Below, piece after piece: positions 62,208-64,000 of a DNA stretch of 64,000 nt. A program made the position numbers and the translations under genes. Source of the stretch: Nemopilema nomurai (lineage: Eukaryota; Cnidaria; Scyphozoa; Rhizostomeae; Rhizostomatidae); the NCBI GenBank assembly GCA_003864495.1, contig PEDN01001362.1:124001-188000 (forward strand), given 5' to 3'. The stretch's first letter is position 1. Each line of letters begins with the position of its first letter. The notes under the pieces are model-generated. The model had not been told where the DNA came from. It ran no database searches and saw only the letters and a program-made list of their open reading frames with translations.

Positions 62208-63407
62208 TTCTTTTTTACGTGTAAACAGCGCAAGTACGTTGCGACAAGTTGCAGGTTGCAGCAACCAAAGCTTGTGTTCTCAATATGGATACCACAAGAA
62301 AGAGCTAAGATTAGAACTACCTGCTAATTTTCTTGTGCATTTATTATTCCTAGGAACAAACTTTAAATTTGAAAATATTTTTTGACTTTTATCTTCCCTC
62401 TTTGTTTTCTTGCAGTCATACCTTTTTTACCCTAGATGATATCCATTTGTTGGTAATGCTAAGAAATAAGGCACACACTTTTTGTTCAAGTTTAACGATA
62501 ATTCATCCAACAATGTCGATTATTGTTGACATACTGCATAACATGAAAGAATCGGAGCGGAAGTTAGAAGAATTTTGGGTTGTAGAAAATTTCTTTTTGA
62601 GCTATTTCAGCTAAGACAGTTCTTGCGACTTGGGAATGCTGACATTAATTTTTATCATTCAAAATGTTTATACGTAATCCATATACAAAATGCCTGCATG
62701 ATATTTATACAAGATGACGTCTGATATCTTCTTTGTCCTCTAAATGCCAATAGCTCGCACTTGATTAATTCTCAACAGATCTTAGCATCATTGCATATTG
62801 CTGGCAGCAATTGTTGGCAAGAAGGAATGGTTTGTGTTCCCCAAAGATGTCTCCTCACCCGTTCATTACCTCCACACTGATTGGAATGTTTCTTTGCCAT
62901 AGTAAGTTATTTTTATAGTTGTAGTCGAGTCAAAGTTTTTCAATCTAAAGAAAATGGGTGTTGATTCATACATTGATTACACATGCTGGTACAGTGAATT
63001 CTTTATGCGTCTCTATTAATTAATAACATCTAATTTATTGTACTGGTGATTTTCCAAAAAATGTATTTGGTGACATCTCTTTACGTAAAAGTGCATCGAC
63101 TTTTCCCTAAGGAAATTGCTTTTCTATTATCTGCGAGGCATTTCATATATTTAAGTAGACATTTTCCATTCTTAATTGAAACAACGAGCGAAGCCATTAT
63201 TTTAAGTTGCTGTGCTAAAGGTAAAAAGAAATATATAGCACATTTTTTCAAGAAATGTAAACAGCGATATACATAAACACATCCATGCAGTGAGGAAGAA
63301 ATTAAGATATAATGTACATGCAGAGCTTTAATAGAGTGAAAGTTATGAAGCAATATTTTCAGCTATGAAGTCTTTTCTTCCCGCCGCTTTGATTTTGAAA
63401 TGCACCT

Positions 63408-63610
63408 TTAATCCATGCATTCCAGCCAACCAATTGTGAATTTCCCAAATTCGCCTGCATCCCCAGTATCTCCCAGTCTCACTTCCGTGATAGGAAGCCT
63501 TCGTCTATCAGTGACGTAGCCTTCATCAAAGCGCTGGATGCTGTCATTAGCATCACAGTTGCAGAGGGTTCCAGCTTTTGCACAATTGCCATTTATACCA
63601 CATTGGCAAC
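63408..63610 (-). CDS. Fibrinogen-like/contactin-associated-like protein, probable last exon (rest outside window)
   Basis: On the - strand an acceptor (CTTTAG) at 63616-63611 leads into an exon encoding CQCGINGNCAKAG, LCNCDANDS, EGYVTDRRRLPITEVRLGDT and KFTIGWLEC, then TAA at 63410-63408. The pattern of paired cysteines, CNCDAN, a Gly-Tyr-x-Thr-Asp turn, LP-V/I and a GDTG stretch before a final Leu-x-Cys matches the C-terminal part of fibrinogen-like domains in contactin-associated proteins and many cnidarian secreted or membrane proteins. Phase at the acceptor needs one base from an upstream exon. The gene runs right to left, convergent with Eph. Family is moderately sure; the specific protein cannot be named. 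Confidence 0.6.
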
Positions 63611-64000
63611 CTAAAGATCGAAGTATGTGTTTCATGCAATGAAGTATGTCAGGGAAACATAGAAGAATCTACTATTTCTCATTTGGCAATTGACATGAAA
63701 ATGACCACATGACTTTATTCTTCTGTTGATTACAATAATCACCCATCTATCGAACGATGTATCTGGATTATTACACTTAACTCTTAATTTGCTATGGCAT
63801 TTGTTCAAACCTTGTTTTGGCTAATACTCGACATTTATTTTTGCAAATGATGCAACGACCTCACGAACACTTAGCTGTTGCTTAGTTAAGCTTGCTGTTT
63901 CTTTTTTAACTTCATGCGAATCCTTTTCATTCGTCTTCAGGAATGTTACGTCATGTACCTCTCCCGTCGGCAGGACCCCCTCCAATGTGATCCAATTGCT
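63611..64000 (-). other. Upstream sequence of the right-edge gene, with a possible exon at the window edge
   Basis: From 64000 leftward to about 63821 the - strand has an open frame starting SNWITLEGVLPTGEVHDVTF and ending at TAG. Its composition is protein-like near the edge, so it may be an exon of the fibrinogen-like gene cut by the window. I do not recognise it and cannot place its donor. Confidence 0.2.

Larger units (their letters stand above)
61820..62236. mobile_element. Harbinger-like DNA transposon remnant with a MADF-domain fragment
   Basis: The left edge reads GCACGGTTTACACATGCAAC and the right edge, read inward on the - strand, begins GCGCTGTTTACACG, giving candidate terminal inverted repeats. 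Inside are many TGCAACTT/GTTGCA motifs in both orientations and a reading frame from ATG 62109 to about 62207 encoding FEWSSEAENTLVENLERYP then CLYNTK, which resembles the start of MADF (Myb/SANT-like) domains carried by PIF/Harbinger elements. The frame then runs into repeat sequence and no transposase is seen, so it is a deletion derivative. Confidence 0.55.
59604..63407. other. Noncoding interval downstream of the Eph gene
   Basis: The left part is Eph 3' UTR and flank, dominated by a degenerate TGTCG/TGTCA repeat to about 59870. The middle holds a Harbinger-like remnant near 61820-62236. No complete gene is supported. A possible poly(A) hexamer near 61537 is too far from the Eph stop to assign. 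Confidence 0.55.

Overview
This is a piece of an animal nuclear genome. Every confident gene is split by GT-AG introns of roughly 150 bp to 1.7 kb, the DNA is A+T-rich, and an Eph receptor and an ACK/TNK-type kinase are animal hallmarks. Protein sequences are recognisably but distantly like vertebrate orthologues. Cnidarian-style repeats and a C-terminal exon of a fibrinogen-like/contactin-associated-like type suggest a non-bilaterian animal, most likely an anthozoan cnidarian (coral or anemone grade). The species cannot be read from the window.

Layout, all on the + strand unless stated: (1) 159-5811, the last seven coding exons of CDKAL1, a tRNA methylthiotransferase, ending in a tail-anchor helix. 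(2) 5812-15006, about 9 kb with no gene I can support, holding simple repeats and small inverted or tandem repeats. (3) 15011-26149, a 14-exon ACK/TNK2-like tyrosine kinase with an N-terminal SAM-like region, kinase domain, degenerate SH3 and a very long tail full of Tyr-x-Asn motifs; its next-to-last exon carries an apparent frameshift. (4) 28439-33782, LRRC23, an 11-exon radial-spoke leucine-rich-repeat protein. (5) 35620-44582, REV1, a complete 15-exon translesion DNA polymerase of about 1249 residues. (6) 47952-59603, a complete 19-exon Eph receptor tyrosine kinase of about 931 residues. (7) 59604-63407, noncoding sequence with a degenerate pentamer repeat and a remnant of a Harbinger-like element encoding part of a MADF domain. 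(8) 63408-63610 on the - strand, the probable last exon of a fibrinogen-like/CNTNAP-like protein that continues beyond the right edge.

The genes do not form a pathway: they serve tRNA modification, two tyrosine-kinase signalling routes, ciliary structure and DNA damage tolerance. I see no sign of a dedicated new system. The points most worth a second look are details of the ACK-like kinase (a Thr in place of the APE proline, an array of Grb2-type Tyr-x-Asn motifs, the frameshift), a duplicated exon edge flanking a G-rich minisatellite in a REV1 intron, and several short nonautonomous mobile elements. Exon coordinates were derived by hand from reading-frame continuity, splice consensus and remembered family sequences; no alignment or gene-finder was run.
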